Assembly (NCBI GenBank): GCA_020072845.1 | Contig: JAIQGF010000011.1 | Location: 286,173 to 350,172, forward strand | Direction: 5' to 3' | Length of the DNA: 64,000 bases | Source of the DNA: Terriglobia bacterium | GTDB taxonomy: Bacteria; Acidobacteriota; Terriglobia; Terriglobales; Acidobacteriaceae | Part shown: positions 43,704-51,586 of the stretch, piece after piece | Position numbering within the stretch: position 1 is the stretch's first letter | Layout: every line of letters begins with the position of its first letter | Made by a program: the position numbers and the translations under genes | The notes under the pieces: model-generated | The model's input: the letters and a program-made list of their open reading frames with translations, nothing else | Database searches by the model: none | What the model was told of the DNA's origin: nothing

Positions 43704-43971
43704 TAGCCGTCTCCTCCCCGATGGGCGCCCCCGGATCCGCCGCGGCGCCATGCCAGCCCAGGCGAGCTGTTTCGATGGAAGTCAGCACCAGCTTCAGCCC
43801 CAGGTAGATGAGGTCAATTCCAGCTACCGAAATCGTGGCCTCCCCATCCACCACGACCCCCTTGTTCAGCACCCGGTCCAGCACCTCGCATAAGGAAATC
43901 TGCTGCGACTCCTTCAAGGCCAGGCGTGGCGCCGCGATCAGCCCTGCCGTGGTTGTGTTCTCAACCGGCAT
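43690..43971 (-). CDS. GvpA-family minor protein (GvpM/GvpS-like)
   Basis: A 93-residue protein with the GvpA fold: SLCEVLDRVLNKGVVVDGEATISVAGIDLIYLGLKLVLTSIETARL. The ISVAGIDLIYLGLKLVL stretch is characteristic of the GvpM/GvpS branch rather than of the shell protein GvpA. An N-terminal extension (ENTTTAGLIAAPRLALKESQQ) precedes the fold. It overlaps the ArsA-like gene end by 11 bases and gvpK by 14, so three genes are coupled. M versus S cannot be decided from the sequence alone. Confidence 0.87.
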   Translation of the reverse strand: MPVENTTTAGLIAAPRLALKESQQISLCEVLDRVLNKGVVVDGEATISVAGIDLIYLGLKLVLTSIETARLGWHGAAADPGAPIGEETANATL

Positions 43972-45934
43972 GGACTGCCATCGCTTTCCACCGCCCCGTT
44001 TGATACAGCGCTTCTCCCAGTTGGCGCAGCGCGTGCAGCCCGCGAATCTCTCCGTGGCGGTAGACCTGGGTGATGCGGCCGTGAAAGCTCCGTTTGAACC
44101 TCTCGCAAATCAGCGCTTCCCGGCGGTTCAGGGCCGAACACAACCCGCAATCGCTGGCGGGCGTGACCAGGTTGATGAACAGTCCCGGCACCGCGATTTC
44201 CAAGCGTCCACAGGCTGCCAGCAGATCGCGAGTCTCCTCAAAAGCCATCAGGGTTGGAATGCTCACCGCGTAGAGGGCCGATCCGGCCGGGTCCTTCAGC
44301 AACTGCCGTAGCTTTTTCAGGTTCTTGGACATCTCCACCAGTTTCTGGGAAAACTCGGTCAGCCGGAAAACCTGGCGGTACTTCAGCAGCACGGCAAAGA
44401 AGGCCTTCAGCCATTGATCGATAATCTCGGGCAGCTCCAACAGCCGGATCAGGTGGCCGGTGGCCGCCGAATCCAGCACCAGCACGTCGTAGTCCCGCGA
44501 AGCCAGCAGCGCCATCACGCTGGTCAAGCCCATCACCTCGTCCAATCCCGGCGGAGAAAGATCCAGGGTCCGTTCCAGGACCTCGCGGTCGAAGGCCAAA
44601 TCGAAGTTGCTGGAAACCGACTCCAGAAACTTCTCGATGTCTCCTGCATACTGCTGCTTCAGCGCCTCGAATTCCGCCTGCGAGTTAATCTCCAGGGCGT
44701 CTAAGCCCGGGAGGATGCGTTTGGGCTCGGCCTCGATGGCCAGGTCCAGGCACCCCGACAGTGAGTGGGAGGGCCCGGTGGAAACCAGGAGAACTCTGCG
44801 TGATGAACTTTCCGCCAAGTGCAGGGCAGCGGCGCATGCCAGCGTGGTCTTGCCCACGCCGCCTTTGCCCGCGAAAATCAGCAGCGCAACTTCCGGCCGG
44901 GGAACCTGCATCCCCGCTCCTAGCTGGACTACCGGCGGCGCCATCTCCTCCGCCACCTCCGCCGCAGGCTGGCGGATGGGCCGGGCCGCATCCCAGAATG
45001 ACTCCAGTGCGGTTGCTCCTCGAACTTCTTCCTCGTGCAAGGGAATGCCCCACAGCGCGAACCTGGGCAGGCAAGTCTGAAGGAACAGCTCGCGGAGAGA
45101 GAGCGCCTGCAGAAAGTATTCATGGCGGCAGACCCGGCAGCCATTCAACGGGTAGAGCTTGTTGACGATGATGTCGCGCACCGGCAGCTTGAGATAATCC
45201 GCCTCCTTCACGATCGAGACGGTTTCACTGAGGCTCATCGGCTCCGCCAGCATGACCAGAACGAGACTGCAGCGCTGGGAATCCGCCAGAACCTCCTCCA
45301 CGCGCTTCACCGAGGCAGCCAGCTCTTCCAGGAATGCATCCAGTTCATCGCGCTCGCGGGAGCGGGCAAAGGCCCATCTCATGTAGCGGTGCTTGGCCAG
45401 CAGGGTCTCCAGCATGGCCAGCCACTTGCGCAGAAACTCCGGCATGGTCAGCAGGCGCAGGGTGTGGCCGCTGGGAGCGGTGTCGACCAGGATGCAGTCG
45501 TACACGCGTTGTTCCACCCAAGCGGCGATCTCCAGGAACGCCATCAACTCGTCCAGGCCGGGCAGAGAAAGGTCGAGGAAGCGGTTGATCTCGTCGTCGT
45601 CCAAGAAAGTTCCGCGCGCTGCGATTTCGCGCAGATGCTGGTTGTGCTTCTGCTTGAACTTCAGCAGATACGCCTCGGAGTCCAGCTCCAGAACTTTGAG
45701 GTTTTGCGGCGGGACCAGACCCGCCAGGCTGTCGGCGAGGGAGTGCGCCGGGTCGGTGGAGACCAGCAGAAACGATGATTGGGGCGCGCGCCTCGCCAGG
45801 CGCAATGCCGCGGCGGTGGCGCAGGTGGTCTTGCCCACACCGCCTTTTCCGCCGAAGATCAGCAACTGCAAGCTGCGAGGTTCCAGAAAGACCGGCTCCG
45901 GCATCTTCCCCGCGCCTTCCATGCCTCCCCCCAC
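43961..45934 (-). CDS. Double-headed ArsA/Get3-like ATPase in the gas-vesicle cluster
   Basis: A 657-residue protein made of two ArsA/Get3-type halves. Half 1 has P-loop GKGGVGKTT (29-37), STDPAHSL, switch DTAPSGHTLRLL (151-162) and CRVC (266-269). Half 2 has P-loop GKGGVGKTT (356-364), STGPSHSL in which the Asp corresponding to the catalytic Asp of Get3 is Gly, switch DSAATGHLIRLL (488-499) and CGLC (596-599). ArsA proteins extrude arsenite with ArsB, while Get3 targets tail-anchored membrane proteins using a CxxC zinc site. No arsenic gene is nearby. Position inside the gvp operon suggests chaperoning of hydrophobic Gvp proteins. The start may be the GTG at 45934 or ATG codons at 45922 or 45904. 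Confidence 0.88.
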   Translation of the reverse strand: MGGGMEGAGKMPEPVFLEPRSLQLLIFGGKGGVGKTTCATAAALRLARRAPQSSFLLVSTDPAHSLADSLAGLVPPQNLKVLELDSEAYLLKFKQKHNQHLREIAARGTFLDDDEINRFLDLSLPGLDELMAFLEIAAWVEQRVYDCILVDTAPSGHTLRLLTMPEFLRKWLAMLETLLAKHRYMRWAFARSRERDELDAFLEELAASVKRVEEVLADSQRCSLVLVMLAEPMSLSETVSIVKEADYLKLPVRDIIVNKLYPLNGCRVCRHEYFLQALSLRELFLQTCLPRFALWGIPLHEEEVRGATALESFWDAARPIRQPAAEVAEEMAPPVVQLGAGMQVPRPEVALLIFAGKGGVGKTTLACAAALHLAESSSRRVLLVSTGPSHSLSGCLDLAIEAEPKRILPGLDALEINSQAEFEALKQQYAGDIEKFLESVSSNFDLAFDREVLERTLDLSPPGLDEVMGLTSVMALLASRDYDVLVLDSAATGHLIRLLELPEIIDQWLKAFFAVLLKYRQVFRLTEFSQKLVEMSKNLKKLRQLLKDPAGSALYAVSIPTLMAFEETRDLLAACGRLEIAVPGLFINLVTPASDCGLCSALNRREALICERFKRSFHGRITQVYRHGEIRGLHALRQLGEALYQTGRWKAMAVHAG

Positions 45935-45946
45935 GCTTCCTTTCCG

Positions 45947-46195
45947 CTATTCGATCATCCGCTCCGGTCCCTGGATCTTGTCCAGCCGATCCAGCAGCAC
46001 CTTCTCCTGCTCCGCGAATTCCTGCTCGGTGATCTTTCCCGTTTCTAGCCTCATGTAAAGAGTGCTGAGCTCCGCCGTGATGGACTCGGCGTCGCCGACC
46101 ATCTCCTCCTGAGCGGCGCGGTGGATCTCCTCGAAAATCCAGAGCAGGCCGCGAAACGGGGCCAGCAGGATATCGTCCACCAGGATCACCGGCAC
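45947..46195 (-). CDS. gvpG: Gas vesicle protein GvpG
   Basis: An 82-residue GvpG. VDDILLAPFRGLLWIFEEIHRAAQEEM is the conserved amphipathic start, and LETGKITEQEFAEQEKVLLDRLD is the family-defining C-terminal helix. GvpG works with GvpF/L in the assembly complex. It lies 15 bases after the GvpF gene and 12 before the ArsA-like gene, on the same strand. Confidence 0.92.
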   Translation of the reverse strand: MPVILVDDILLAPFRGLLWIFEEIHRAAQEEMVGDAESITAELSTLYMRLETGKITEQEFAEQEKVLLDRLDKIQGPERMIE

Positions 46196-46210
46196 CCTCC
46201 TCTTGAGCGC

Positions 46211-47017
46211 CTACAGGTCGAGCTTGACGTCCACGAAGTTGTGCGGCGCCCACGGCCCGTTGTAGTCGAGGGCAAAATTGTTGTCGAACTGCTTCGCCAC
46301 CTCGAAAACCGCGGCCTCAAAGCTGGACATCGCCTCGCGCCGCACCAGGCACGTTAGGTTCATCACCTCGCGCTCGCTGCGGCATTTCAACGCCCGGATT
46401 TCAAATTCGCGGCCCTCCAACATTCCCATCGCCTGGGCCGCGTAGGCTTCCCGGTCCTGGTTCAGCAGCCGATCGAACATGCTGCCCACCTCAATCTTGT
46501 GTTCCTGCGTGGGCGCGCAGTTCACGCCCAGCAGCCGGTCCCGCGCCACCCGCAACTCGGGATGCGTGTTCACGAAATACTCAAAAATGTTGGGAACATC
46601 CCAAGTGACCCGCAGGCCCATCTCCACCTTGCCCGCCAGATGCTCCAGTTGCCCGGCCAGGGCTTTTTGGTTGCGCAGCAGCATCCGCCGCACCGCCGCC
46701 GGGCTCTCGGCCACCGTCCCAAACGACATGGGCAGCGGCGTGGTCTCCGCCATCAGCCTCTTCAAAACTTCATGGTGGGCGGCGAGATGAGCGCGCTCCG
46801 GACGCACCGACCCGTTCGGGAGGTCGCTGATCACGGCCGCGATGGTTCCGGTCGGGACCGAGTACACGTCATGGCCGTGGATGCCGAATCCTCCGTACAC
46901 TTTGTCCTGGGCGCCGGCGATGATGGCGTACAGGTACGCCTTTTGGCGTACTGCCGGGCGCGGCGCCGGGGCCGGGAATTGGGTCGCGGCATGAGCTGTC
47001 AAACTATGGCTACGCAC
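46211..47017 (-). CDS. Gas vesicle protein GvpF/GvpL (copy nearest gvpG)
   Basis: A 268-residue GvpF/L family protein. KAYLYAIIAGAQDKVYGGFGIHGHDVYSVPTGTIAAVISDLP is the N-terminal domain, PLPMSFGTVAESPAAVRRML the central motif, and NGPWAPHNFVDVKLDL the family end. The GTG at 47017 follows GAAGGAG and removes an arginine-rich antisense-like lead. GvpF binds GvpA monomers and is thought to keep the shell protein from aggregating. Two further GvpF/L genes are at 50043 and 50768. This one is closest to the classical GvpF. Confidence 0.9.
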   Translation of the reverse strand: MRSHSLTAHAATQFPAPAPRPAVRQKAYLYAIIAGAQDKVYGGFGIHGHDVYSVPTGTIAAVISDLPNGSVRPERAHLAAHHEVLKRLMAETTPLPMSFGTVAESPAAVRRMLLRNQKALAGQLEHLAGKVEMGLRVTWDVPNIFEYFVNTHPELRVARDRLLGVNCAPTQEHKIEVGSMFDRLLNQDREAYAAQAMGMLEGREFEIRALKCRSEREVMNLTCLVRREAMSSFEAAVFEVAKQFDNNFALDYNGPWAPHNFVDVKLDL

Positions 47018-47039
47018 AGTGTTCTCCTTCGCCCGCCGG

Positions 47040-47339
47040 CTAGTAGCGGATGCGGAACGGATGAGCCCGCCCCCGCGACAGCGGCCTCGGCCCAGCGGCG
47101 GTTTTTTCTTTGCGCTCCGCCAGAGCCTGCAACAGGCGGGCTTGCTCCGCTTCGATTTCCGCGAGCCGGGCATCCAGCTCCGCCGCCCGCCGCAGGACGC
47201 TGGTCCGCTCCGTCGCCCGCCGGGTCTTCTCGATCTCCAGGCAGGCGATCTGCAGGTGCGCCCGATGCGGCACCACGGTCTGGTTCACCTTGCCCGCCAG
47301 AGTGCGAATGGTTCTGAGTCCTCGCAGTGGAATCGACAT
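47040..47339 (-). CDS. Small basic coiled-coil protein in the gvp operon
   Basis: A 99-residue protein between GvpN and GvpF. RTIRTLAGKVNQTVVPHRAHLQIACLEIEKTRRATERTSVLRR leads into a coiled coil (AAELDARLAEIEAEQARLLQALAERKEKT) and a basic tail. It starts 3 bases after the gvpN stop. It is a plausible gas-vesicle accessory protein, and conserved co-location would prove it. Not recognised as GvpO, GvpC or GvpH. Confidence 0.78.
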   Translation of the reverse strand: MSIPLRGLRTIRTLAGKVNQTVVPHRAHLQIACLEIEKTRRATERTSVLRRAAELDARLAEIEAEQARLLQALAERKEKTAAGPRPLSRGRAHPFRIRY

Positions 47340-47342
47340 GGT

Positions 47343-48404
47343 TTACTCCTTCTCCCGTTCCCGCCGGCGCCCCCGGCCGGGCCGCCGCGGCGTTTCGCCG
47401 CACACTTTGCCGATCGTCTCTTCCACCTTGTCCGCCATCAGCGATTTGCCTTCGCGGGTGACTTTGGCGGTGTCGTTATTGAGCACGTCATGGCAGATGG
47501 TCCGGAAAATCTCATCCCCCGCCTTGGCCGAGCCGTGGTAGTGCGCCAGGATGCGGGCGATGGCGATGCCCGCGCGGATGGTCGGACGATGGTTGTTGAC
47601 GCCAATGCCGCGCAGCTCGCGCAGGATGTCGATGATGGTCTCCGCGTCACCGCGCTCCAGCCCCGACTTGGCGATGGCGATGGCGATCTCGGTGTCGCGG
47701 TCGAAGTGCCCCAGGTTGATGGTGATCAGCCGGTCCAGCAGCGCGTCCTGGGTCTTGTGGACGCCGGCGTACTCTTCCGGGTTCGAGGTCAGAATCGCCC
47801 GAAACTCCGGATGCACGTGCAGATTGCCCTCTCCCGAGCGCCGCAGGTTGGGCAAACTCAGGATCTTGCCCTCCAGCACGCTGAGCAGGACATTGTTGGC
47901 CTCCGGCCGGGAGCGGTTGAATTCGTCGTAGATCAGCGTGTAGCCTTTCAGGCAGGCGGTGGTGAGACGGCGGTCTTCCCACACCGTGCTCAGGCTCTCT
48001 TCCGTCTTCACCACCGAGTGGATGTAATTGTCCACCAGTTTGGACTTGTGGTAGCCGGAGTCCTTGCCCACCAGGTCGGAACTGGCGTACTCGTCGTCGC
48101 CGTGGATCAGAATGACCGGCCGGCCGCGCCGGCTGGCTACGTGCAGCGCCAGCGTGGTCTTGCCGGTTCCCGCCGGGCCTGCGAAGTGCAGCGCGTACCC
48201 GACCTCCAGGTAGGCGAGCGCGCGGGCGGTCAGGGCGTCGACGTAGGGAGTCACCACAAAGCTGTCGCTGGGCTCGGGGACAACGTTGACCTCCTCGGCC
48301 AAGGTCCTCAGCTCGTCCTGGGAGTACAAGTGAAAGCCGTCGCCATTGGTAGGCGGCTCGGGGACGTCGGTGGCCTCCTCTGCTGGTTCAAAAACTGACG
48401 GCAC
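47343..48404 (-). CDS. gvpN: Gas vesicle protein GvpN (MoxR-like AAA ATPase)
   Basis: A 353-residue AAA+ ATPase. Walker A is GPAGTGKTTLA (about 76-84), Walker B is TLIYDEFNRSRPEANNVLLSVLEG, and sensor 1 is AILTSNPEEYAGVHK, all as in GvpN. The GTG at 48404 is eight bases after AAAGGAGC; a longer TTG start would put the ribosome-binding site inside the coding region. GvpN increases vesicle size and number, with GvpO where present. The C-terminus is unusually basic (RRPGRGRRREREKE). Neighbours are two unknown coiled-coil proteins. Confidence 0.93.
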   Translation of the reverse strand: MPSVFEPAEEATDVPEPPTNGDGFHLYSQDELRTLAEEVNVVPEPSDSFVVTPYVDALTARALAYLEVGYALHFAGPAGTGKTTLALHVASRRGRPVILIHGDDEYASSDLVGKDSGYHKSKLVDNYIHSVVKTEESLSTVWEDRRLTTACLKGYTLIYDEFNRSRPEANNVLLSVLEGKILSLPNLRRSGEGNLHVHPEFRAILTSNPEEYAGVHKTQDALLDRLITINLGHFDRDTEIAIAIAKSGLERGDAETIIDILRELRGIGVNNHRPTIRAGIAIARILAHYHGSAKAGDEIFRTICHDVLNNDTAKVTREGKSLMADKVEETIGKVCGETPRRPGRGRRREREKE

Positions 48405-48424
48405 GATGCTGCTCCTTTCGCGCT

Positions 48425-48892
48425 TCAACGCCGAGGCCGGCGCCGGGTTTTCCCGCGCCGGTGCCCGGTCTGGTGTTGCTTGTTTTTGGCTTGCTGTCGT
48501 TCGGCGGTTGCCCTGCCCTTCGGCGGCCGCCGTGCGGGCGCGGCGGCGCCATTAGTCGCACTGTTCCTCCTGATCCGGATTCTGGCTGCCGGGCCGCCCC
48601 GGGCGCCTGCCAGGCGTACGAGAGCTTCCCGCGCTCCGCCGCAGTCCGCCTCCAGACCGTCCAGCAGGCGCAAGACTTCTCGCCGCAGATCCGCCAGAAA
48701 ATCCATCCGCCGGATCCTGCCCCGGCCGGCGGCCTCGGCCAGTTCCCGGGAGAAGCGAGTCAGCATGCGGGACACCGCTGCTCGCCGGTCCCGGGTTTCC
48801 TCCTCCCGGCTAGCCAGCAGCAACTCGCGCTGCCGGCGCAACCGTAGGATTTCGTCGTGGACTCGGAACAAGCCTTCCGCCATGCCGCCCAT
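48425..48892 (-). CDS. Coiled-coil protein with a very basic tail in the gvp operon
   Basis: A 155-residue protein. The N-terminal two-thirds is helical (GLFRVHDEILRLRRQRELLLASREEETRDRRAAVSRMLTRFSRELAEAAG ... DFLADLRREVLRLLDGLEAD). The last 45 residues are Arg/Lys/Ala-rich and probably disordered. The ATG at 48892 follows AGGAGGAGC. It is directly upstream of gvpN. Possibly an amphipathic vesicle-surface or assembly protein; no family is recognised. Confidence 0.75.
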   Translation of the reverse strand: MGGMAEGLFRVHDEILRLRRQRELLLASREEETRDRRAAVSRMLTRFSRELAEAAGRGRIRRMDFLADLRREVLRLLDGLEADCGGAREALVRLAGARGGPAARIRIRRNSATNGAAAPARRPPKGRATAERQQAKNKQHQTGHRRGKTRRRPRR

Positions 48893-48960
48893 CGTGCTCC
48901 TCCTGGACCGCTGCCCGCCCTCAACTGGCAGCGGGCGGTGCTGCTGCCCTCCTCTGCCGC

Positions 48961-49251
48961 CTAGGCCTCTCGTTTGCCCCACATCCGCCGCACCATCGTC
49001 AGATCGTCCTGCATCTCCCTTGCCTGCTCGCTGACCCGGTGCTTGAGGTGGCCCAGGAAGCTGATCCGGTTGTCGTGGGCGAGCCTGGCTTTGCGCGCCA
49101 GCGCGTCGGCAAAGGCGGCGCAGCTTTTCACCACCTCCATCTGGCGCGCTTTGCTCGTCTCCGCCAGCTCCTTCTTCAGCCCTTCGCGGTTGGCCCGCAG
49201 AGTCTGGATCTCCTCGCACAACCGAGTCATGTCTTCGGTCAACTTAGCCAC
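48961..49251 (-). CDS. Amphipathic helical protein between gvpA and gvpN (possible GvpC-like)
   Basis: A 96-residue all-helical protein: TEDMTRLCEEIQTLRANREGLKKELAETSKARQMEVVKSCAAFADALARKARLAHDNRISFLGHLKHRVSEQ. Position right after gvpA is where gvpC or gvpO usually is. The spacing of F, L and A-R residues (FADALARKARLAHDNRISFLGHLKHRV) recalls the 33-residue GvpC repeat in a single degenerate copy, but no clear repeat is present. An AAGGAGAATCACC precedes the ATG. Function as outer shell stiffener is a guess. Confidence 0.75.
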   Translation of the reverse strand: MAKLTEDMTRLCEEIQTLRANREGLKKELAETSKARQMEVVKSCAAFADALARKARLAHDNRISFLGHLKHRVSEQAREMQDDLTMVRRMWGKREA

Positions 49252-49363
49252 GGTGATTCTCCTTTCCTCTTCTTACCGTTCTGCTGCTCTCGCCGCGTTG
49301 ACCAGAGGGGAGGGCCAGAAAGCGGCCCTCCACTTTGGCAGCGGCTTCCCACCTCAGCTACGG

Positions 49364-49582
49364 CTAGGCCGGAGCCGCGGCAGTTGCCGTCAGGCCGATA
49401 GCCTCGGCGTACTTCAGGTAGGTCTCGACAGAGGCGATCACTACCCGAGCCTCGACCGAGAGCAATTCGATCCCGACCAGCGATACCTTCGCCCACGCGT
49501 CGATGACGATGCCTTTATCAAGAATCCGATCGACCACTTCCGCCAGGCTGGAAGAATCGGTGGATTTCTGGACCTTCGCCAT
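49364..49582 (-). CDS. gvpA: Gas vesicle structural protein GvpA
   Basis: A 72-residue major shell protein. [55 protein letters not shown] is a near-canonical GvpA, the hydrophobic beta-hairpin that polymerises into the vesicle wall. The ATG at 49582 follows AAAGGAGAACC. A sigma-54-type promoter lies about 90 bases upstream. Only one true gvpA is seen; two relatives (GvpJ and a GvpM/S type) are at the far end of the cluster. Confidence 0.97.
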   Translation of the reverse strand: MAKVQKSTDSSSLAEVVDRILDKGIVIDAWAKVSLVGIELLSVEARVVIASVETYLKYAEAIGLTATAAAPA

Positions 49583-49670
49583 GTTGGTTCTCCTTTCCGG
49601 TAAGCAAAAATTTACCTTTTGTCGCAGTCGAGCTTGAACCGACGGCTGCGAACCCGTCTGCGGCACTAAG

Positions 49671-49686
49671 AGCAAGGCGCCTACCA
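49671..49686 (-). promoter_or_regulatory. Sigma-54 (RpoN) -24/-12 promoter for gvpA
   Basis: On the minus strand the sequence is TGGTAGGCGCCTTGCT. Against the consensus TGGCAC-N5-TTGCW it has the invariant GG (-24) and GC (-12) exactly 10 bases apart and matches at all but one or two positions. It is followed by a 79-base leader to gvpA (start expected near 49660). A sigma-54 activator is encoded 4.6 kb upstream in the same cluster. Confidence 0.72.
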
Positions 49687-50042
49687 GCGCAGGTGTGCAA
49701 ATCTTTTCCCGTCCAGCGGCAGAAGACTCGCAGCATGAGTTGAGCCGCATGCCAACTGTGGCGCCGCGTTGTTGCCGGCCGAGTGCGCTCTTCCTCGCCG
49801 GCCGCGTAAGTCCCTGTAATGCTGGACTTCGGCCTGACGAGAGAAAGCGAGTCGTGGTGGCCCGGACGGGGTGGAGTTGTTGGGGAACTGGCGCCGCGCC
49901 GGCGCGGCAGGAAGACGAGGCACACACGCTACGCCACGCCACGACCGCCGCCGCTCCTGCCCGCTCGGGCGCGCAAACCATGGAGCGCAAGCGTCAACAG
50001 TGGGGCATGGTGTCCACAGACGAAGAAAAAGAGCTCGCTGGG
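49687..50042. other. 356-base region upstream of the gvpA promoter
   Basis: No convincing gene. It lies between the upstream GvpF/L genes and the gvpA promoter, where an upstream activating sequence for the sigma-54 activator would be. A GC palindrome, GGCGCCGCGCCGGCGC, lies near 49889-49904; no unambiguous activator dyad is identified. Confidence 0.5.
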
Positions 50043-50771
50043 TTACAGAATCGCGCCGCCAGGATTGCCATCGACGAAGTTGTACGGCGGCCACGGCCCG
50101 CTCAAGAGCAGCTTGACCGGCTGGTTCCGGGAACTCTGCCGGCTCGTCCGGCGAAAACATTCCACCGCCGCGCGCGGCACCAGGAAGTAAAGACGGAGCA
50201 GGCGGTCGCGAGAAGGCCGCTCCACCTTGCGGCGGACGAACAGCCCGGCGACGGACGCCGAAATCTCTTCCACCAGCTCGCTCTCCCGCTGCACCATCCG
50301 GTCGGCGCTGCGGTAGGAGAGCTTTTTGGCCAACAGATAAGAAGCGCCCGGCGGCTCGGCGGAGCGAAGCTGCGCCGGCGCAACCGCCGCCGAGTCCGTC
50401 TGGGCGCGGCCAGGGGAGCCGTCGAGCAGAAGCTGGATCCCCATCTCGGCGCACCCGTCGAGTGCATGCAGCAAAGCACGGTATTCCGCCTGATGTGTTT
50501 CCAATAGCGCCTTGACCTCGCGTTGCTCGCCGACCACGGCGCCGTAGCGCAGCGGAATCACCGTCCGGTGGCGGAAGAAAAACTCGACCACCTGCTCGTG
50601 CGCGACCAGGCTGGGGACATCCGCCGGCGCCCCGGCTTGGGCCAGCGCGGAAACCGCCGCGCCCAAGTCTTGGTGCTCCAGCACCGCCACCGGTTGGCCG
50701 GCCACGCCGGCGGGCAGCGTCAGTTCCGGCGGCCAAGGGCCGCGGAAGATCGCGTACAGCAGGTTACTCAT
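50043..50771 (-). CDS. Gas vesicle protein GvpL/GvpF
   Basis: A 242-residue GvpF/L protein. LLYAIFRGPWPPELTLPAGVAG, HEQVVEFFFRHRTVIPLRYGAVV and the closing GPWPPYNFVDG are the family motifs. ATG at 50771 overlaps the stop of the next GvpF/L gene as ATGA. It is the last gene of the upstream sub-operon before the gvpA promoter. GvpF and GvpL names cannot be assigned securely between the three copies. Confidence 0.9.
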   Translation of the reverse strand: MSNLLYAIFRGPWPPELTLPAGVAGQPVAVLEHQDLGAAVSALAQAGAPADVPSLVAHEQVVEFFFRHRTVIPLRYGAVVGEQREVKALLETHQAEYRALLHALDGCAEMGIQLLLDGSPGRAQTDSAAVAPAQLRSAEPPGASYLLAKKLSYRSADRMVQRESELVEEISASVAGLFVRRKVERPSRDRLLRLYFLVPRAAVECFRRTSRQSSRNQPVKLLLSGPWPPYNFVDGNPGGAIL

Positions 50772-51586
50772 GGTGCTTCCGCCCCAGCCAGCGCGGGAAC
50801 GAAACGGAAAGGCGGCCAGGGGCCGGAACGTTCAAACTGCAATCCTTCGACGGCGTGCTCCAGGTTGGCGCGGTCGACTTCCTGCAGGAACGAAGCTGCC
50901 TTCGATTCGTGCAGCAGGAACGCCCAATTCAGCACCTCCTCGGCTTGGTTGTCGGAGCACTCGCGGGCCCGCGGGGCGCATTCCCGGAAGTCGGCGGCGT
51001 GCTGGGCCAGATTGTGCGCGACTTGCCGCTGGGTCCGCTCCAGCCAGCCTCCCAGTTCCTGCTCCGCCTGTTGGCGGATGCGCTTCTCGGTGAAGTAGCG
51101 CATCCCCTCGGGGAGGCCGGACAGATGGCGCTGTTCGGCCGCCAGCCTTTCCGCCGCCCGCACCTGCTGGGCGCGCACTCGGTCGAACCGGCCTTGCACC
51201 GACCATTCCCGGTGGCCGGCCACCCGGCCCAGAAACTCCGCAATGACTTCCCGGTGCGCATCCATGAATTGGGTCAGGGCGGGCAACGACGAGAACAGCG
51301 TGCCGAGGCGCGCCGGCAATACCGGAGAATGTTCCATCACTTCTTCGATCACCGCCTCGTGGCGCAGCGCGCGCGGCCCCACCCAGGACAACTGCTCCAT
51401 CCGCCGTTCCGCCTCCGGGCCACAGAAGTCTTCGCGCGCCACCTCGGCGATGACCGCGCACACTTCCGCGGAATGGCGGAAGATACGCACCGGGCTGCGC
51501 TCGTCGACACCGCTGCCCGCCACCTGCCGGGCCTCCTCGGGGCGGGCAAAGCAGAACAGGTAGAGGACGACTTCGCTTTCCGCCAT
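50768..51586 (-). CDS. Gas vesicle protein GvpL/GvpF (third copy)
   Basis: A 272-residue GvpF/L family protein, more divergent than the others. LYLFCFARPEEARQ opens the fold, EVMEHSPVLPARLGTLFSSLPALTQFMDAHREVIAEFL is the central helical motif, and RSGPWPPFRFVPAL the C-terminal signature. The ATG at 51586 shares one base with the stop of the Cdc48-type gene (TGATG). Several cysteines (FCFAR, DFCGPE, RECAPRARECSD) are unusual for the family. Probably an assembly factor with GvpA. Confidence 0.88.
   Translation of the reverse strand: MAESEVVLYLFCFARPEEARQVAGSGVDERSPVRIFRHSAEVCAVIAEVAREDFCGPEAERRMEQLSWVGPRALRHEAVIEEVMEHSPVLPARLGTLFSSLPALTQFMDAHREVIAEFLGRVAGHREWSVQGRFDRVRAQQVRAAERLAAEQRHLSGLPEGMRYFTEKRIRQQAEQELGGWLERTQRQVAHNLAQHAADFRECAPRARECSDNQAEEVLNWAFLLHESKAASFLQEVDRANLEHAVEGLQFERSGPWPPFRFVPALAGAEAP

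Noticed and set aside
43961..45934. Annotation as arsenite pump ATPase ArsA
   Set aside because: Domain-level similarity is real, but there is no ArsB/ArsR/ArsD nearby and the gene is coupled to gvp genes, so arsenic transport is not supported.
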